NCBI GenBank assembly: GCA_029934475.1
Contig: JAOZMC010000012.1
Location: 1 to 37,926, forward strand
Source of the DNA: Arcobacteraceae bacterium
GTDB lineage: Bacteria; Campylobacterota; Campylobacteria; Campylobacterales; Arcobacteraceae
Direction: 5' to 3'
DNA: 37,926 bases
Part shown: piece after piece, positions 15,216 through 24,789 of the stretch
Position numbering within the stretch: the first letter of the stretch is position 1
Layout: every line of letters begins with the position of its first letter
Notes under the pieces: model-generated
Databases searched by the model: none
What the model was told of the DNA's origin: nothing
What the model saw: only the letters and a program-made list of their open reading frames with translations
Made by a program: the position numbers and the translations under genes

Positions 15216-15221
15216 TAAAAT
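15216..15221 (+). promoter_or_regulatory. -10 box of secA
   Basis: TAAAAT preceded by AAGATTATTTGGA. It gives a leader of roughly 34 A-rich bases with TAAGGA at 15251-15256 just before the secA ATG. No -35 is evident. It lies in the 127-base gap between the EI24-like gene and secA, which otherwise shows no structure. Confidence 0.6.
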
Positions 15222-15260
15222 AACAAAATAAAACAACAAACAACAAAACTAAGGAAAATT

Positions 15261-17873
15261 ATGATCAAAAAATTAGTGTCAATATTTGGCACAAGAAACG
15301 ACAAACAACTCAAACTATACGGCAAGATAGTCTCACAGATCAACGCCCTAGAACCACAATACGAAAAGCAAAGCGATGACGAACTCAAACAAAGCTTCGC
15401 CAAACTCAAAGAGGAGCTAAAAGATGGCAAAAAAACCCAAGACGAAATTCTCAACGATGTGTTTGCCATAGTTCGTGAGAGTAGCAAAAGAGTTTTAAAT
15501 ATGAGACATTATGATGTTCAGCTTATAGGTGGTTTGGTGCTAAACGACGGCAAGATAGCAGAGATGAAGACAGGCGAGGGCAAGACTCTTGTGGCTACTT
15601 TGCCTGTAGTGCTAAATGCCATGAGCGGTGAGCCAGTGCATATAGTCACGGTAAATGACTATCTAGCTAGTAGAGATGCTATAGAGCTAGAGCCTTTGTA
15701 TGCTTTTCTAGGCTTCACAGTAGGAGCAATAGTTGGCAACATAGATGACCATGAGGAAAGAAAAGCTCAATACGATGCCGATATTACGTACGGCACCAAC
15801 AACGAATATGGATTTGACTACTTACGAGATAATATGACAGAAAGTCTCACAGATAAGATACAGCGAGGACACAACTTTGCTATAGTTGACGAAGTAGACT
15901 CTATACTTATAGATGAAGCTAGGTCGCCACTTATCATCTCTGGAGCTAGTGGAGCAAAAAATGAACACTACACACTAGCAGATAAGATAGCCAAAGATAT
16001 GATAAAAGGTGAGATGATAGAGCCAAAATCGGCAGATGAGCCTACTATCACCACTGGTGACTTTGTATTAGATGAAAAAAACAGAAATGTCATGATCACA
16101 GACCAAGGCATAGAAAAAGCGGAAAAAGCCTTTGGTGTAGATAGTATGTATTCTATAGAAAATGCAGTGCTATCGCACAACATAGACCAAGCTATCAAGG
16201 CAAACTATCTATTTGCTAAAGATGTGGATTATATCATAAGAGACAAAAAAATACTCATAGTAGATGAATTTACAGGACGAGTGAGTGAGGGCAGACGGTT
16301 TAGCGAGGGATTGCACCAAGCACTTGAAGCCAAAGAGGGTGTAGTGATACAAAAAGAGTCTCAAACTCTAGCTGATATTACATTTCAAAACTATTTTAGG
16401 TTATACACCAAGCTATCTGGTATGACAGGCACAGCACAGACAGAAGCAGCGGAATTTTCACAGATATACAACCTAGATGTGGTATCTATACCTACAAATG
16501 TCCCAGTAAACAGACAGGACAAAAATGACCTGATATTTCGAACAGAACAGGAGAAGTTTGAAGCGGTGGCTATGAAGATAAAGGAGCTAAACAAAAAAGG
16601 TCAGCCAGTGCTAGTGGGGACCGGCTCTATAGAAAAGTCCGAGCTACTACACGACCACTTGACCAAAGCAAAGATCAAACACACAGTGCTAAATGCCAAA
16701 CAACACAAAAAGGAAGGCGAGATCATAGAAGAAGCAGGACTCAAAGGCTCTGTAACTATCGCTACAAATATGGCAGGACGAGGGGTGGATATCAAACTAC
16801 CAGCTGAGTGTCTGGCACTAGGCGGACTGGCGATACTAGGCACAGAGAGACACGAAAGTCGTCGTATAGACAACCAGCTACGAGGACGAGCAGGACGACA
16901 AGGCGATGTCGGCAGTAGCCAGTTTTTTCTATCACTAGAGGACAATCTACTCCGTATATTTGGCAGCGACAAAATATCGTCTGTCATGGGCAAACTGGGC
17001 TTAAAAGATGGCGAACATATAGAGTCAGGTATGGTCACTAGGTCAGTAGAGGGAGCCCAAAAAAAGGTAGAAGCTATGCACTTTGAGAGCAGAAAGCACC
17101 TGCTAGAGTATGACGATGTAGCCAACAAACAGCGACAGACGATATATCAATACCGCGACAACTTGCTAGATGATGACTACGATATAGGCTCAAAGATAGC
17201 CGAAAACTTCAGCTGGTATGTCGGCAACTTGCTAAACGATGCAAATATATTAGATGGTATGCCAGCAGAAGAGTTTGACATAGAGCTACTAAAAACCAAA
17301 CTCAAAGAAGATTTGTCTATAGATATAAACACAGAAAATCTAGCAGATATGGATGTGGAGGCTATACATGAGTTTGTGCTAAGCCATATGAGCGAGCCAT
17401 ATCACAAAAAGTTTGAGAAGATCACGCCAGAACAAAAAAGCGAAGTAGAACGACTGATGTATCTACAAGTGCTAGATAACTATTGGCGAGAGCATCTGTA
17501 TGCTATAGATACGCTAAAGACGGGTATAGGATTGCGAAGCTACAACCAAAAAGACCCACTAGTAGAATACAAAAAAGAGAGCTACGAGATGTTTATAGAG
17601 CTTGTCAATTCTATCAAGCATGAGATAGTGCGAGTGCTCTTTTCTGTGAGAATACGAGACAAAGAACAAGAAGAGATAGAAAAACTCAAACAAAAGATGG
17701 CACAAGAGGAAAAAGCCAAAGAGAAACAATACATCAAAGGCGACAGCACCGCACAGCCAACTATAGAAAAAAAGGTGCCAAGAAACTCTCCGTGTCCTTG
17801 TGGAAGTGGCAAAAAATACAAACAATGCTGTGGTATAAGCGGACCAAAAAAAGGCGACTTAGCAAAAGTATGA
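15261..17873 (+). CDS. secA: Preprotein translocase ATPase SecA
   Basis: 870 residues. It drives export of unfolded proteins through SecYEG. Walker [10 protein letters not shown] lies at 102-110, with [15 protein letters not shown] (Walker B region) and [12 protein letters not shown] and [14 protein letters not shown] in the second motor domain. The C-terminal zinc motif [13 protein letters not shown] (Cys845, 847, 856, 857) would bind SecB or ribosome. Length is standard. The stop overlaps the lolC-type start (ATGA), so protein export and lipoprotein release are translationally linked; I recall the same pair in Campylobacter. Confidence 0.98.
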   Translation: MIKKLVSIFGTRNDKQLKLYGKIVSQINALEPQYEKQSDDELKQSFAKLKEELKDGKKTQDEILNDVFAIVRESSKRVLNMRHYDVQLIGGLVLNDGKIAEMKTGEGKTLVATLPVVLNAMSGEPVHIVTVNDYLASRDAIELEPLYAFLGFTVGAIVGNIDDHEERKAQYDADITYGTNNEYGFDYLRDNMTESLTDKIQRGHNFAIVDEVDSILIDEARSPLIISGASGAKNEHYTLADKIAKDMIKGEMIEPKSADEPTITTGDFVLDEKNRNVMITDQGIEKAEKAFGVDSMYSIENAVLSHNIDQAIKANYLFAKDVDYIIRDKKILIVDEFTGRVSEGRRFSEGLHQALEAKEGVVIQKESQTLADITFQNYFRLYTKLSGMTGTAQTEAAEFSQIYNLDVVSIPTNVPVNRQDKNDLIFRTEQEKFEAVAMKIKELNKKGQPVLVGTGSIEKSELLHDHLTKAKIKHTVLNAKQHKKEGEIIEEAGLKGSVTIATNMAGRGVDIKLPAECLALGGLAILGTERHESRRIDNQLRGRAGRQGDVGSSQFFLSLEDNLLRIFGSDKISSVMGKLGLKDGEHIESGMVTRSVEGAQKKVEAMHFESRKHLLEYDDVANKQRQTIYQYRDNLLDDDYDIGSKIAENFSWYVGNLLNDANILDGMPAEEFDIELLKTKLKEDLSIDINTENLADMDVEAIHEFVLSHMSEPYHKKFEKITPEQKSEVERLMYLQVLDNYWREHLYAIDTLKTGIGLRSYNQKDPLVEYKKESYEMFIELVNSIKHEIVRVLFSVRIRDKEQEEIEKLKQKMAQEEKAKEKQYIKGDSTAQPTIEKKVPRNSPCPCGSGKKYKQCCGISGPKKGDLAKV

Positions 17874-19078
17874 ACAACCGCCTTGTAAACTTCATAGTCA
17901 AAAAATACCTAAAATGGGACAAAACGAACCCATATATAAGTATCAGTGCTATACTGGCTTTTGTAGGGGTGAGTGTAGGGGTGATGGTGCTTATCATCTC
18001 TATGGCTATCATGAACGGCACAGCAAAAGAGTTTGCCAAGAAGCTGTTTACTATGAACTATCCGCTGACTATCTATCCTGTAGTTGATGGCACAGTGGAC
18101 AAAAAATTGCTACAAATATTGGAAAAGAGATATCCTAAACTCAAGTTTTCGCCATACCTCAAAACTCAAGCTATCTTGCAAAACGGCGAAAAGATGAGTG
18201 GCGGTATAGTATATGCTGTAGATATGCATAGAGAAAAAAAGATCAACAAGATATTTGCCAAAGCAGTCAAAAACCAAAGAGTGAAAAAGTTTGATACTAT
18301 TGTAGGCAAAGGTATAGAAGAGAGCTTGGGCATATTTGACAAAAATGAAAAGATTGTGTTTTTCTTCTCAACTGTCTCACCTACTGGACTATCACAGATG
18401 CCAAAGGTCAAACGATTTCGCCATATAAAAAGCTTCAAATCTGGACTAAATGCCTATGACAATGCCTATATATATGTGACGATAGATGCTTTGCGGTTGG
18501 TGCTAGGCAAGATTGACAACACATATGATGGCATACATGTATATAGCAAGACACCATTTAAAGACAAGAAAATCATACTCAAAGATTTCAAAGACCAAGG
18601 AGTCGGAGTAGTAGGCTGGTGGCAACAAAACGGCAATCTGTTTTCAGCTATGGAGATGGAAAAAAAGGCACTACTAGTGGTGCTCATGCTCATAGTCCTC
18701 ATAGCATCGCTAAATATCATAAGCTCACTTCTCATGACAGTGATGAGTAGGCGAAAAGAGATAGCACTGCTCATAAGTCAAGGTGCTAGCAAAAAAGAGA
18801 TCAAGACTATATTTCTACGACTTGGCACTATCATAGGTTTTGGTGGTATAGTTATAGGCACAGCTCTAGGTTTTGGTGGTATGTATCTGCTAGAAAACTA
18901 CGATATTATATCGCTACCTGCCGATGTATATGGCACTACCAAGCTACCGCTGGACCTATCCAACACTGATCTAGCTATCATACTTTTTGGGTCATCTATA
19001 GTAGTATATCTATCTGCTTTGTATCCATCTATGAGAGCTGGCAACTTAGATATCATAGATATACTTAAAAATGAATAA
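17870..19078 (+). CDS. lolC: LolC/LolE-type lipoprotein-releasing permease
   Basis: 402 residues from the ATG overlapping the secA stop. A longer frame from 17792 runs inside secA and is rejected. It has an N-terminal transmembrane helix ([28 protein letters not shown] region, about 20-47), a large periplasmic MacB-like domain, and three C-terminal helices of the FtsX type ([60 protein letters not shown]). It should extract outer-membrane lipoproteins for LolA together with a LolD ATPase, which is not in this window. Many Campylobacterota have one LolC/E-type protein. Confidence 0.92.
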   Translation: MNNRLVNFIVKKYLKWDKTNPYISISAILAFVGVSVGVMVLIISMAIMNGTAKEFAKKLFTMNYPLTIYPVVDGTVDKKLLQILEKRYPKLKFSPYLKTQAILQNGEKMSGGIVYAVDMHREKKINKIFAKAVKNQRVKKFDTIVGKGIEESLGIFDKNEKIVFFFSTVSPTGLSQMPKVKRFRHIKSFKSGLNAYDNAYIYVTIDALRLVLGKIDNTYDGIHVYSKTPFKDKKIILKDFKDQGVGVVGWWQQNGNLFSAMEMEKKALLVVLMLIVLIASLNIISSLLMTVMSRRKEIALLISQGASKKEIKTIFLRLGTIIGFGGIVIGTALGFGGMYLLENYDIISLPADVYGTTKLPLDLSNTDLAIILFGSSIVVYLSALYPSMRAGNLDIIDILKNE

Positions 19079-19105
19079 CAAAAACATAAAAAACAGGAGA
19101 GAGCG

Positions 19106-19939
19106 ATGAGAGTATTTTTGATCTGTCTGTCGCTATCGTGTGTCCTGTCTGCTAGAGTCAATATAGTCGTGACTATACCTCCACAGGTTACATTTGTAGA
19201 AGCGATAGGCGGACAACATGTCCATGTGTCGCTCATGGTACAGCCAGGCAACTCTCCACATACTTATGAGCCTAAACCATCGCAGATGAGAGATATAGCA
19301 GTGGCAGATATCTATATGACTATGGGTGTGGAGTTTGAAAATATATGGCTAGACAAACTCAAAACTCAAAACAAAAATATGAAAGTAGCAGATATATCCA
19401 AAGGCATAGTGAGATATCCTATACTACAGCACAAACACACAGACCATACCACAAAGCTAGACACTCATATATGGACCAGCCCACAAAATGTGCAAAAGAT
19501 TATCAAAAATATCTTCAATATGCTAGTAGTCATAGACCCCACCAACAAGAGCTACTACGAGAAAAATTATAGCAACTACACAAAACATATCGCCAAAACC
19601 CATGGCGATATAATATCTATACTTAAAGAGACACCGCCCAAAAGCCGATTTGTAGTATTTCATCCTGCTTGGGGATATTTCGCTAGACAATACAATTTAA
19701 CTCAAGTGCCTATAGAAGTGCAAGGCAAAAGCCCCAAGCCAAGAGCGGTGCTAAACTTGATAAAAGAAGCGAAAAAGCAAAAGACAAAAGCCATATTTAC
19801 CGCTCCTGAATTTTCTACCAAGATAGCCAGACAGATAGCACACGAGCTAGATATACCAGTGATACCTATAAGTCCGCTAGAGCCTGGGTGGTCGCAAAAT
19901 CTTATCAAGTTTGCCACAGTTATAGGAGGGTCAAACTAG
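19106..19939 (+). CDS. znuA: Zinc ABC transporter substrate-binding protein
   Basis: 277 residues. The N-terminal signal peptide is MRVFLICLSLSCVLSA, with cleavage likely after Ala16. It belongs to the ZnuA/TroA class of periplasmic metal binders. Candidate ligands are His52 (PGNSPHTYEP), His121 (LDTHIW) and His186 (VFHPAWGYFA). The His-rich loop is short (about His109-His114), far smaller than in E. coli ZnuA. Manganese is a possible alternative substrate, but three His ligands favour zinc. It has GGAGAGAG before the ATG, lies 27 bases after lolC and directly abuts the ATPase gene. Confidence 0.9.
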   Translation: MRVFLICLSLSCVLSARVNIVVTIPPQVTFVEAIGGQHVHVSLMVQPGNSPHTYEPKPSQMRDIAVADIYMTMGVEFENIWLDKLKTQNKNMKVADISKGIVRYPILQHKHTDHTTKLDTHIWTSPQNVQKIIKNIFNMLVVIDPTNKSYYEKNYSNYTKHIAKTHGDIISILKETPPKSRFVVFHPAWGYFARQYNLTQVPIEVQGKSPKPRAVLNLIKEAKKQKTKAIFTAPEFSTKIARQIAHELDIPVIPISPLEPGWSQNLIKFATVIGGSN

Positions 19940-20725
19940 ATGTCTGTGCTAGATATAAGAGGTTTGTCGTTTGCCTACGAAGAGCAACTAGTCCTAGAAA
20001 ATATAGATTTGTGTGTCTATGAAAAGGACTTTCTAGCTATCATAGGACCAAACGGCGGAGGCAAATCCACACTTCTAAAAATCATATTGGGTATAAACCA
20101 GACGACCAAAGGCGATATACGAGTATTTGGTCAGCCTATATCAAAAAATTTATCGCATATAGGCTATGTGCCACAAAACACAAATATAAACACAAACTTT
20201 CCTATCAAAGTCATAGAAGTAGTCCTCATGGGACACACCACAGACGAGACAAACAGACCAGCACATACAAACTTTTTCAAAAAACTTTTTCGTATAGGCT
20301 ACGACAAAGAGGAGCTAGCGTGTGCTAAAAGAGCCTTGAGACAAGTAGGTATGGAGGAGTTTGCCTACCAAAAGATAGGCACTCTGTCTGGCGGACAAAG
20401 ACAGCGAGTCATGATAGCTAGGGCATTGTGTTCTAGGCCGTCTGTCTTGCTACTAGACGAGCCAACTGCTAGTATAGACACATACGGACAAAAACAGATA
20501 TATGAGCTACTCAAACAACTCAACAAAACTATCACGATAATTGTCGTCAGTCACGATATATCTGTCATAGTGGGTTATGCTACAAAAGTAGCACATATAA
20601 ACAAAACTTTAAACTTCCACGATATATCACAATCCCAGCGACCACACATAGATGGTGAGCATTTTTGTGAAGTTGAGATGCTAGAGCTTCTGGGCTCAAA
20701 GCACAAAAAGGAGTGCGGGTGTTAG
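19940..20725 (+). CDS. znuC: Zinc ABC transporter ATP-binding protein
   Basis: 261 residues. Walker A GPNGGGKST is at 36-44, the ABC signature LSGGQRQR at 149-156, Walker B LLLDEP at 170-175 and the switch His in VVSHD. It powers import of metal delivered by the neighbouring binding protein. The ATG directly follows the znuA TAG. The C-terminal tail holds Cys and His residues (HIDGEHFCEVEML, KHKKECGC), which might sense or bind metal; that is speculation. Confidence 0.93.
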   Translation: MSVLDIRGLSFAYEEQLVLENIDLCVYEKDFLAIIGPNGGGKSTLLKIILGINQTTKGDIRVFGQPISKNLSHIGYVPQNTNINTNFPIKVIEVVLMGHTTDETNRPAHTNFFKKLFRIGYDKEELACAKRALRQVGMEEFAYQKIGTLSGGQRQRVMIARALCSRPSVLLLDEPTASIDTYGQKQIYELLKQLNKTITIIVVSHDISVIVGYATKVAHINKTLNFHDISQSQRPHIDGEHFCEVEMLELLGSKHKKECGC

Positions 20726-21558
20726 AGGTTTTGTCGTTTGAATTTATACAAAATGCTATCACCGCAGGAGTTTTGGTCAGTATAGCTAGTGGTATCATAG
20801 GTTCGCTAATAGTAGTAAATCGTATGGTGTTTTTAGCTGGTGGCATAGCACACACATCGTATGGTGGCATAGGGTTGGCTGTCTATTTTGGCTTTCCTGT
20901 ATTTTTGGGGGCATCTGTATTTGCTGTGGGGGCCGCTGTGTTGATGGCAGTAGCCACTCTAAACCAACGAGACAAGATAGATACTTTTGTAGGGTTGATA
21001 TGGGCTGTGGGTATGGCTGTGGGTATAGTGTTTGTAGATATGACTCCTGGGTACAATGTAGATCTCATGAGCTATCTCTTTGGCTCAATACTAGCAGTAA
21101 GCTACACAGATATATCATATATGTCGGCACTTCTAGCAGTGATTGTGCTCTTGGTCGTGGTATTTTATAGACAGATACTAGCTGTCTCTTATGATAGCGA
21201 ATATGCAAAACTACGAGGCATAGATGTGCGGTCGTTTTATATTCTTATATTGGTCATGTCAGCACTGACTGTGGTCATCGCCATAAAAATAGTAGGGCTG
21301 ATATTGGTCATAGCTTTGCTGACTATACCTGTGTATATAGCAGAGAAGCTCTCTAGCTCTTTGTCTGTGATGATGGCAGTATCTGGTGTGCTATCTGCTC
21401 TGTTTACATTTTTGGGATTGTGGCTATCATACAGCTATGATATCACAAGTGGGGCGAGTATTATACTGGTGAGTGCTTTTTCGCTTTTGTTGTTTGTGCT
21501 TGTCAGAAAACTAAACTCACTGAAAAATAGCAAATTGTACACTCCTCTCAAAGATTAA
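20713..21558 (+). CDS. znuB: Zinc ABC transporter permease
   Basis: 281 residues from a GTG overlapping znuC by 13 bases. A second GTG two codons further is equally possible. Seven or eight transmembrane segments of the ABC-3 family are visible. LAGGIAHTSYGGIGLAVYFG is the conserved loop contacting the ATPase, and YDSEYAKLRGID, GLILVIALLTIPVYIA and SYSYDITSGASIIL are further family landmarks. Together with znuA and znuC it makes a complete importer. No Zur-like operator is seen upstream of znuA. Confidence 0.92.
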   Translation: MRVLEVLSFEFIQNAITAGVLVSIASGIIGSLIVVNRMVFLAGGIAHTSYGGIGLAVYFGFPVFLGASVFAVGAAVLMAVATLNQRDKIDTFVGLIWAVGMAVGIVFVDMTPGYNVDLMSYLFGSILAVSYTDISYMSALLAVIVLLVVVFYRQILAVSYDSEYAKLRGIDVRSFYILILVMSALTVVIAIKIVGLILVIALLTIPVYIAEKLSSSLSVMMAVSGVLSALFTFLGLWLSYSYDITSGASIILVSAFSLLLFVLVRKLNSLKNSKLYTPLKD

Positions 21559-21586
21559 GAAAAAAATATTATAAAAGGTAGATTAG

Positions 21587-21637
21587 ATGATAGAGATAAA
21601 AATTGTTTCAAACCGGTCTTATAAATACGGACACTAA
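21587..21637 (+). CDS. Possible 16-codon leader ORF before cmoB
   Basis: ATG at 21587 has AAAAGG 8 bases upstream, a better ribosome binding site than any in front of cmoB. It encodes MIEIKIVSNRSYKYGH and stops 7 bases before the cmoB ATG, in another frame. It could couple translation into cmoB, could be a regulatory leader, or could be chance. Confidence 0.25.
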   Translation: MIEIKIVSNRSYKYGH

Positions 21638-21644
21638 CTCAAAG

Positions 21645-22562
21645 ATGAAAAACGACAACATAGAGACGATAAAAGCAAAGAAAAACGAAGCTTTCAACTG
21701 GAAAAATATCCGACCCATATATGAAGCGGTGCAAAAGGTCAAGAAGCTCAACATAGCAGATATAAAAGTATCTCTAGGCGACACAGTCCAGATACAAACA
21801 ACACAAGATATATCTACACAAGACAAACAAACTATCCAAAAAGCCCTAGCTCTGCTGATACCGTGGCGGAAAGGTCCGTTTGAGATATTTGATATAGATA
21901 TCCAGACAGAGTGGCGAAGCTATATCAAATACGATATACTAAGACCACACTTTGACCTTAAAGATAAAGTTGTAGCAGATATAGGGTGCAACAACGGCTA
22001 CTATATGTTCAAGATGACCAGCGACAAACCTCGCAAACTCGTAGGATTTGACCCATCGGCTTTGTGCAAACTCCAGTTTGATATGATGAACCACTTTATC
22101 AAAAGTGACATAAAATTTGAGCTACTAGGAGTAGAACATCTACAAGCCTACAACCACAAGTTTGATATGATATTTATGCTAGGAGTTTTGTATCATAGAG
22201 CTGACCCTATAGGCACACTAAAACAACTGAAAAACGCTCTGCTTCCACGAGGCGAAGTCATATTGGATACATTTATCATAGATGGCGACGGCGATATGTG
22301 CCTGACACCACAGAGCAGATATGCTATGATACCAAATATATATTTTGTTCCTACCGTTAAAGCTTTGACCAACTGGCTAGGTCGTGCTGGATTTATAGAT
22401 ATACAGGTGCTAAATATCTCACAGACAACTACACATGAGCAGCGAACAACCAAGTGGACTTTTGATCAAAGTTTGGCAAACTTCCTAGACCCCCACGACC
22501 ACAACCGCACAATAGAGGGCTATCCTGCTCCAAAGAGAGCTTATATCAAGGCTAGAGTGTGA
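21645..22562 (+). CDS. cmoB: tRNA U34 carboxymethyltransferase
   Basis: 305 residues from ATG 21645. A TTG at 21603 in frame is rejected because the family N-terminus aligns from about here. CmoB uses carboxy-SAM made by CmoA to form 5-carboxymethoxyuridine at tRNA wobble U34. WRKGPF (74-79), TEWRSYIKYDIL, the SAM site VADIGCNNGYYMFKM (about 110-124), FMLGVLYHRADP, PNIYFVPTV and EGYPAPKRAYIKARV are family hallmarks. It lies 86 bases after znuB. A possible weak promoter (TATTAT near 21570) lies in the gap. CmoA is not in the window. Confidence 0.94.
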   Translation: MKNDNIETIKAKKNEAFNWKNIRPIYEAVQKVKKLNIADIKVSLGDTVQIQTTQDISTQDKQTIQKALALLIPWRKGPFEIFDIDIQTEWRSYIKYDILRPHFDLKDKVVADIGCNNGYYMFKMTSDKPRKLVGFDPSALCKLQFDMMNHFIKSDIKFELLGVEHLQAYNHKFDMIFMLGVLYHRADPIGTLKQLKNALLPRGEVILDTFIIDGDGDMCLTPQSRYAMIPNIYFVPTVKALTNWLGRAGFIDIQVLNISQTTTHEQRTTKWTFDQSLANFLDPHDHNRTIEGYPAPKRAYIKARV

Positions 22563-22617
22563 AAGTTAAGTTTTTTGTGGTATTATCGTGGCTATTAGGA
22601 GCTTGTCATGATGGTAT

Positions 22618-22749
22618 TTATGACAGTGAAGCATGTCTCTTGTAGTGTTGTCCTAGATATGCCATCAAAGACAAATCTATAGCTATGGTTATGGCAAATA
22701 TCACTTTGAGCCAACCTGTTTCTTCTTTTGCCTTGTCTAGTTGTGGCAT
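22618..22749 (-). CDS. Small single-TM protein, apparently truncated
   Basis: 43 codons beginning MPQLDKAKEETGWLKVIF, then a hydrophobic helix ITIAIDLSLMAYL and the tail GQHYKRHASLS. The start (acidic/basic helix, then GWLKV and a membrane helix) resembles a family of small proteins of about 65-75 residues with two membrane helices that I recall from many bacteria. Here the second helix is missing. In the +1 frame just past the stop, CHKYHHDKLLIATII is encoded up to a stop at 22566-22568, so a frameshift or deletion is possible. A good -10 box lies 17 bases upstream; the ribosome binding site is weak (AAAG). Function unknown. Confidence 0.55.
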   Translation of the reverse strand: MPQLDKAKEETGWLKVIFAITIAIDLSLMAYLGQHYKRHASLS

Positions 22750-22766
22750 ATATTTTCTTTGGTATT

Positions 22767-22772
22767 ATTGTA
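22767..22772 (-). promoter_or_regulatory. -10 box of the small membrane protein gene
   Basis: Minus-strand TACAAT in GGATACAAT, preceded by TTAAGTT 8 bases upstream of the hexamer. It shares this upstream box and spacing with the nuoK and ilvB promoters, which supports real transcription of the 43-codon gene. Confidence 0.55.
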
Positions 22773-22810
22773 TCCAAATAAACTTAAACAAACCAAGAAA
22801 TATAAAATAT

Positions 22811-22830
22811 ACCTCGCTCCCAAGCTGGAG
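22811..22830. repeat. Decayed REP-like sequence
   Basis: Read on the minus strand it gives CTCCAGCTTGGGAGCGAGGT. This shares TTGGGAnCGAGGT with the right half of the perfect hairpin at 25-46. The pairing arm is lost. It looks like a solitary, degraded member of the same or a related repeat family. Confidence 0.35.
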
Positions 22831-22871
22831 AGGATGTGTGCTTAATATTTGTGTTGCTTTTTATAGAAAGT

Positions 22872-22886
22872 TTGGACTTTGTCCAA
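22872..22886 (-). terminator. Weak hairpin after typA
   Basis: TTGGAC-TTT-GTCCAA, a 6-bp stem with a 3-base loop, 40-54 bases past the typA stop. On the minus strand it is followed by ACTTTCTATAAAA, a poor T-tract. It is a possible but weak terminator. Confidence 0.25.
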
Positions 22887-22925
22887 TCACCACGGCTACT
22901 TTTGCCAAAACTTCAGACCTCTACC

Positions 22926-24740
22926 CTAAGCATTTTTGACTTTTTTGGCTTCTCGTTTTCTCATACTGGCATTTAGCTCTTTTTTTCGTATTCTTATAGT
23001 TTTGGGTGTTATCTCCACTAGCTCATCGTCCTCTATCCACTCCAGTGCCAACTCAAGGTTCATGATCTTCGCTGGTATCAGCTTGATAGCCTCGTCTGCT
23101 CCGCTACTTCTCACATTTGACTGCTGTTTGGCTTTGACTGGGTTTACATCTAGGTCATTTTCTCTGGAGTGTTCGCCTACTATCATACCGCTGTATACTT
23201 TCTCTTGTGGTCCTATAAACATAGCTCCTCTGTCTTGTAGGTTAAAGATAGAATAAGCTACCGCTTCACCTTGTTCCATAGAGACTAAAGCTCCGTTTTT
23301 ACGACTTACTACCATACCGCTATATGCTCTAAACTCCAAAAATGAGTGGTTCATCACTCCCTCGCCTTTGGTATCGGTCAAAAATTCGTTTCTATATCCT
23401 ATAAGCCCTCGTGCTGGTATCTCAAACTCTACTCTGGTTTGACCGTTGCCCATGGGTATCATATTTGACATTACTGCTTTTCGTTTGCCCAAAGTCTCTA
23501 TCACTTGTCCGCTAAACTCATCTGGTATATCACATACAAGATGTTCAAACGGCTCCATACGGACACCATCTACCTCCTTGGTGATAACTTCTGGTCTAGA
23601 TATGCTAAACTCATACCCCTCTCGTCTCATATTTTCTGCCAATATAGTGATCTGTAGTTCGCCTCTGCCACTTACTTCAAATGCCGAGTCGCCCTTTGGT
23701 TCGCAGTTCATAGCTATATTTGTAGTCATCTCAGCTTCTAGCCTCTCTTGGAGTTTGTTGCTAGTGACATATTTGCCCTCTGTGCCACTAAGTGGTGAGT
23801 TATTGACCGCAAAGGTTACACTCAAAGTAGGCTCCTCTATGTGCATAGGGTCTAGTGGCATAGGATTGCTTATATCACACAAACTATCACCCACGTCTAT
23901 AGTCTCAAACCCTGCTACTGCTACTATATCGCCGTGTCCTGCTTCTTTTATATCTAGTTTTTCAAGACCTTTAAATCCTATAAGCTTGGACACTCTGCCT
24001 TTGAGTTGTTCGCCATCTGCTTTGACTAGCAGGACTGTTTCGTTTAGCTTTATGGTGCCGTTAAATATCCTAGCTATACCTATCTTGCCTATGAAATTGT
24101 CATAGCCTAGTGTAAATACTTGTAGCTGTAGTCCGTTGTCATCGCTACCGCTAGGAGCTGGCACCTCTTCTAGTATCATATCAAGTAGTGGTATCATATC
24201 TTTGTTTTCATCCTCTAGGTTGATTTTCGCATAGCCGTTTTTCGCAGCCGCATATATGACTGGAAACTCAAGTTGGTTTTCATCTGCTCCCATCTGGTCA
24301 AACAGGTCAAACACTTCATCTACTACTTTATCTGGCTGTGCCGCATCTTTGTCTATCTTGTTTACTACTACTATAGGTCTGTGTCCTAGTTGCAAAGCCT
24401 TTTTGACTACAAACTTGGTCTGTGGCATGACTCCCTCTTGGGCATCTACTAGCAACAACACAGAGTCAACCATCTTCAAAACTCTCTCCACCTCACCACC
24501 AAAGTCAGCATGTCCGGGTGTGTCTATGATATTTATTCGTGTCTGCTTATAGTCTATAGCTGTATTTTTGGCAAGTATAGTGATGCCTCGCTCCTTTTCT
24601 ATATCGTTGCTATCCATCATCCGCTCTTCTAGTTCTTCTCGCTCACCAAAAGTGCCTGACTGCTTGAGTAGCTCATCTACCAAAGTTGTCTTGCCGTGGT
24701 CTACATGTGCTATGACTGCTATGTTTCGTATATCTCTCAT
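22926..24740 (-). CDS. typA: Ribosome-associated GTPase TypA/BipA
   Basis: 604 residues. It is an EF-G-like translational GTPase implicated in ribosome assembly and stress or cold adaptation. G1 AHVDHGKTT is at 11-19, with [13 protein letters not shown] and NKIDK as the further G motifs. The C-terminal half shows [19 protein letters not shown] and the TypA-specific tail with [17 protein letters not shown]. Length is as expected. It has its own promoter with a leader of about 27 bases and AAGGA before the ATG, so it is probably monocistronic. Confidence 0.97.
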   Translation of the reverse strand: MRDIRNIAVIAHVDHGKTTLVDELLKQSGTFGEREELEERMMDSNDIEKERGITILAKNTAIDYKQTRINIIDTPGHADFGGEVERVLKMVDSVLLLVDAQEGVMPQTKFVVKKALQLGHRPIVVVNKIDKDAAQPDKVVDEVFDLFDQMGADENQLEFPVIYAAAKNGYAKINLEDENKDMIPLLDMILEEVPAPSGSDDNGLQLQVFTLGYDNFIGKIGIARIFNGTIKLNETVLLVKADGEQLKGRVSKLIGFKGLEKLDIKEAGHGDIVAVAGFETIDVGDSLCDISNPMPLDPMHIEEPTLSVTFAVNNSPLSGTEGKYVTSNKLQERLEAEMTTNIAMNCEPKGDSAFEVSGRGELQITILAENMRREGYEFSISRPEVITKEVDGVRMEPFEHLVCDIPDEFSGQVIETLGKRKAVMSNMIPMGNGQTRVEFEIPARGLIGYRNEFLTDTKGEGVMNHSFLEFRAYSGMVVSRKNGALVSMEQGEAVAYSIFNLQDRGAMFIGPQEKVYSGMIVGEHSRENDLDVNPVKAKQQSNVRSSGADEAIKLIPAKIMNLELALEWIEDDELVEITPKTIRIRKKELNASMRKREAKKVKNA

Positions 24741-24772
24741 CTATTTTCCTTGTTTTGTTTGTTTGTTTTGGC

Positions 24773-24778
24773 ATTGTA
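24773..24778 (-). promoter_or_regulatory. -10 box of typA
   Basis: Minus-strand TACAAT in TATTTAGATACAATG. It lies in the 49-base gap after the lipoprotein stop codon. No -35 is evident; TTTTAAAAC lies upstream. Confidence 0.65.
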
Positions 24779-24789
24779 TCTAAATAGTT

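Larger units (their letters stand above)
22563..22925. other. Gap between cmoB and typA holding a short gene and repeat remnants
   Basis: This 363-base interval contains a 43-codon minus-strand gene (22618-22749) with its own promoter, a decayed REP-like sequence (22811-22830) and a small hairpin (22872-22886). The longer minus-strand frame across 22595-22777 starts at a TTG inside the promoter and is in a different frame from the convincing small protein. Confidence 0.6.

Noticed and set aside
16601-17128. 175-codon frame antisense to secA
   Set aside because: Mirror of a conserved SecA region, Ser/Pro/Arg-rich, with no own features.
17792-17869. N-terminal extension of lolC inside secA
   Set aside because: These residues read through the SecA zinc-motif DNA out of frame; the ATGA overlap gives the normal start.
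21603-21644. TTG start adding 14 residues to CmoB
   Set aside because: No ribosome binding site and not part of the CmoB family as I recall it.
22595-22777. 60-codon minus-strand frame in the cmoB-typA gap
   Set aside because: Begins within the -10 region and gives no membrane helix or family resemblance; the 43-codon frame beside it is the convincing one.
23446-24105. 219-codon frame antisense to typA
   Set aside because: Lies wholly within a clear gene on the other strand; Ser/Leu-rich shadow composition and no start signals.
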